Source: Flexivirga alba (GTDB lineage: Bacteria; Actinomycetota; Actinomycetes; Actinomycetales; Dermatophilaceae). Taken from it: 64,000 nucleotides of DNA. Of this stretch, positions 63,483-64,000 are shown one piece after another. The DNA is taken from NCBI RefSeq assembly GCF_042661025.1, contig NZ_JBHSWH010000001.1, positions 1,426,001 through 1,490,000 of the forward strand. The letters are read 5' to 3'. The first letter of the stretch is position 1; every line of letters begins with the position of its first letter. Made by a program: the position numbers and the translations under genes. The notes beneath the pieces were generated by a model, which was not told where the DNA came from, did not search any database, and saw only the letters and a list, made by a program, of their open reading frames with translations.

Positions 63483-64000
63483 GTGGTCGAGGGAATGCTC
63501 GGTCGGACACGAGCAGCCGTCAAAGGCTTGTCCCCGGGGTATTTCGCCCTGGTGATGGCCACCGGCATCGTGTCGTCCGGTCTGCGGTTGGACGGGGCGA
63601 CCTGGCTTGCCGACATCCTGTTGGTGATCGCCGGAGCCGCCTTCGTGGCGCTGGCGGTTTTCAACATCTGGCGACTGGTCGAGTTCACCTCCCGGGCGTC
63701 GGCCGACTTCTTCGATCCGCAGCGAGCGTTCGGCTATTTCACCTCGGTGGCCGCGGCCGGCGTTCTCGCCAGCGGGGTATCGGCGCACGGCATGATCACT
63801 CTTGCCCTGGTGCTCTTCATCCTCGGATTCACCGCCTGGTTACTGCTCGGGTATGCCGTGCCGTGGGCGACCATGCTCGACCGCTCGCACCACCCGACGG
63901 TGCGCGGCGCGAACGGCTCGTGGTTCCTGTGGGTCGTCTCCAGCCAGTCCGTCGCGACGATGGCCGCCATACTCGAACGGCACCTGCACTCGGCGCAGCA
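63483..64000 (+). CDS. TDT/SLAC1-family transporter (tellurite-resistance/dicarboxylate transporter, partial)
   Basis: Only the N-terminal 172 residues are in the window. SPGYFALVMATGIVSSGLRL near the start is characteristic of the TDT (TehA/Mae1/SLAC1) family, and about four hydrophobic segments follow (DILLVIAGAAFVALAVFNI, FGYFTSVAAAGVLASGVSA, ITLALVLFILGFTAWLLLG). GTG 63483 is the likely start; ATG 63495 is an alternative. Members export or import dicarboxylates, sulfite or other anions; the substrate here cannot be assigned. Confidence 0.8.
   Translation, partial: MVEGMLGRTRAAVKGLSPGYFALVMATGIVSSGLRLDGATWLADILLVIAGAAFVALAVFNIWRLVEFTSRASADFFDPQRAFGYFTSVAAAGVLASGVSAHGMITLALVLFILGFTAWLLLGYAVPWATMLDRSHHPTVRGANGSWFLWVVSSQSVATMAAILERHLHSAQ

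Overview
The window comes from a GC-rich actinobacterium, probably Micrococcales of the Dermacoccaceae/Intrasporangiaceae kind. This is an inference from base composition, frequent GTG/TTG starts, an actinobacterial paa operon, an actinobacterial-length Dcd, and class Ia nrdAB under a B12 riboswitch. No taxon was tested.

Layout. (1) 1-8676: phenylacetate catabolism. paaZ (cut by the left edge) is divergent from paaABCDE, a thiolase, an enoyl-CoA hydratase and a 3-hydroxyacyl-CoA dehydrogenase. Together they run phenylacetyl-CoA epoxidation, ring opening and beta-oxidation. (2) 8845-40367: an accessory surface locus. Four very large secreted repeat proteins and one secreted S53 peptidase all carry three copies of the same module (called VLDTR here). 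They are interleaved with glycan-assembly genes: an O-antigen-ligase/PglL-like protein with a TPR tail, a Wzx-like flippase, two GT2 glycosyltransferases, a DUF2304 protein, a methyltransferase and a GT-C-like membrane protein. Two of the secreted-protein genes share a nearly identical 1081-bp stretch in inverted orientation around 12.1 kb. (3) 40632-45068: a PutA-type proline catabolic enzyme divergent from a LysR regulator. (4) 45075-50897: nrdA-nrdB-mntH-tetR on the minus strand, behind a promoter with a NrdR-like box and a cobalamin riboswitch. (5) 50898-52698: a repeat-rich non-coding stretch, tRNA-Gly(CCC), dcd and a small hydrolase. (6) 52756-56244: an OpuC-type betaine/choline ABC importer. 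(7) 56361-60744: a TetR regulator with a heterodimeric ABC exporter. (8) 60788-63173: a WXG100-like protein, an unknown protein and a lipase-like protein, translationally coupled. (9) 63483-64000: start of a TDT-family transporter.

Sequence quality. Seven otherwise intact genes each become readable end to end if single missing bases are restored (eight sites in all). All are apparent one-base deletions, and three lie in runs of five G/C. Assembly error is the simplest explanation, so these genes are listed as full-length CDS with the break noted, not as pseudogenes.

Most notable: the possible 12-kb invertible surface locus, which would exchange the C-terminal halves of two secreted proteins, and three paralogous secreted proteins that each have exactly 14 short Cys-containing repeats arranged as a split closing blade, suggesting closed beta-propellers.
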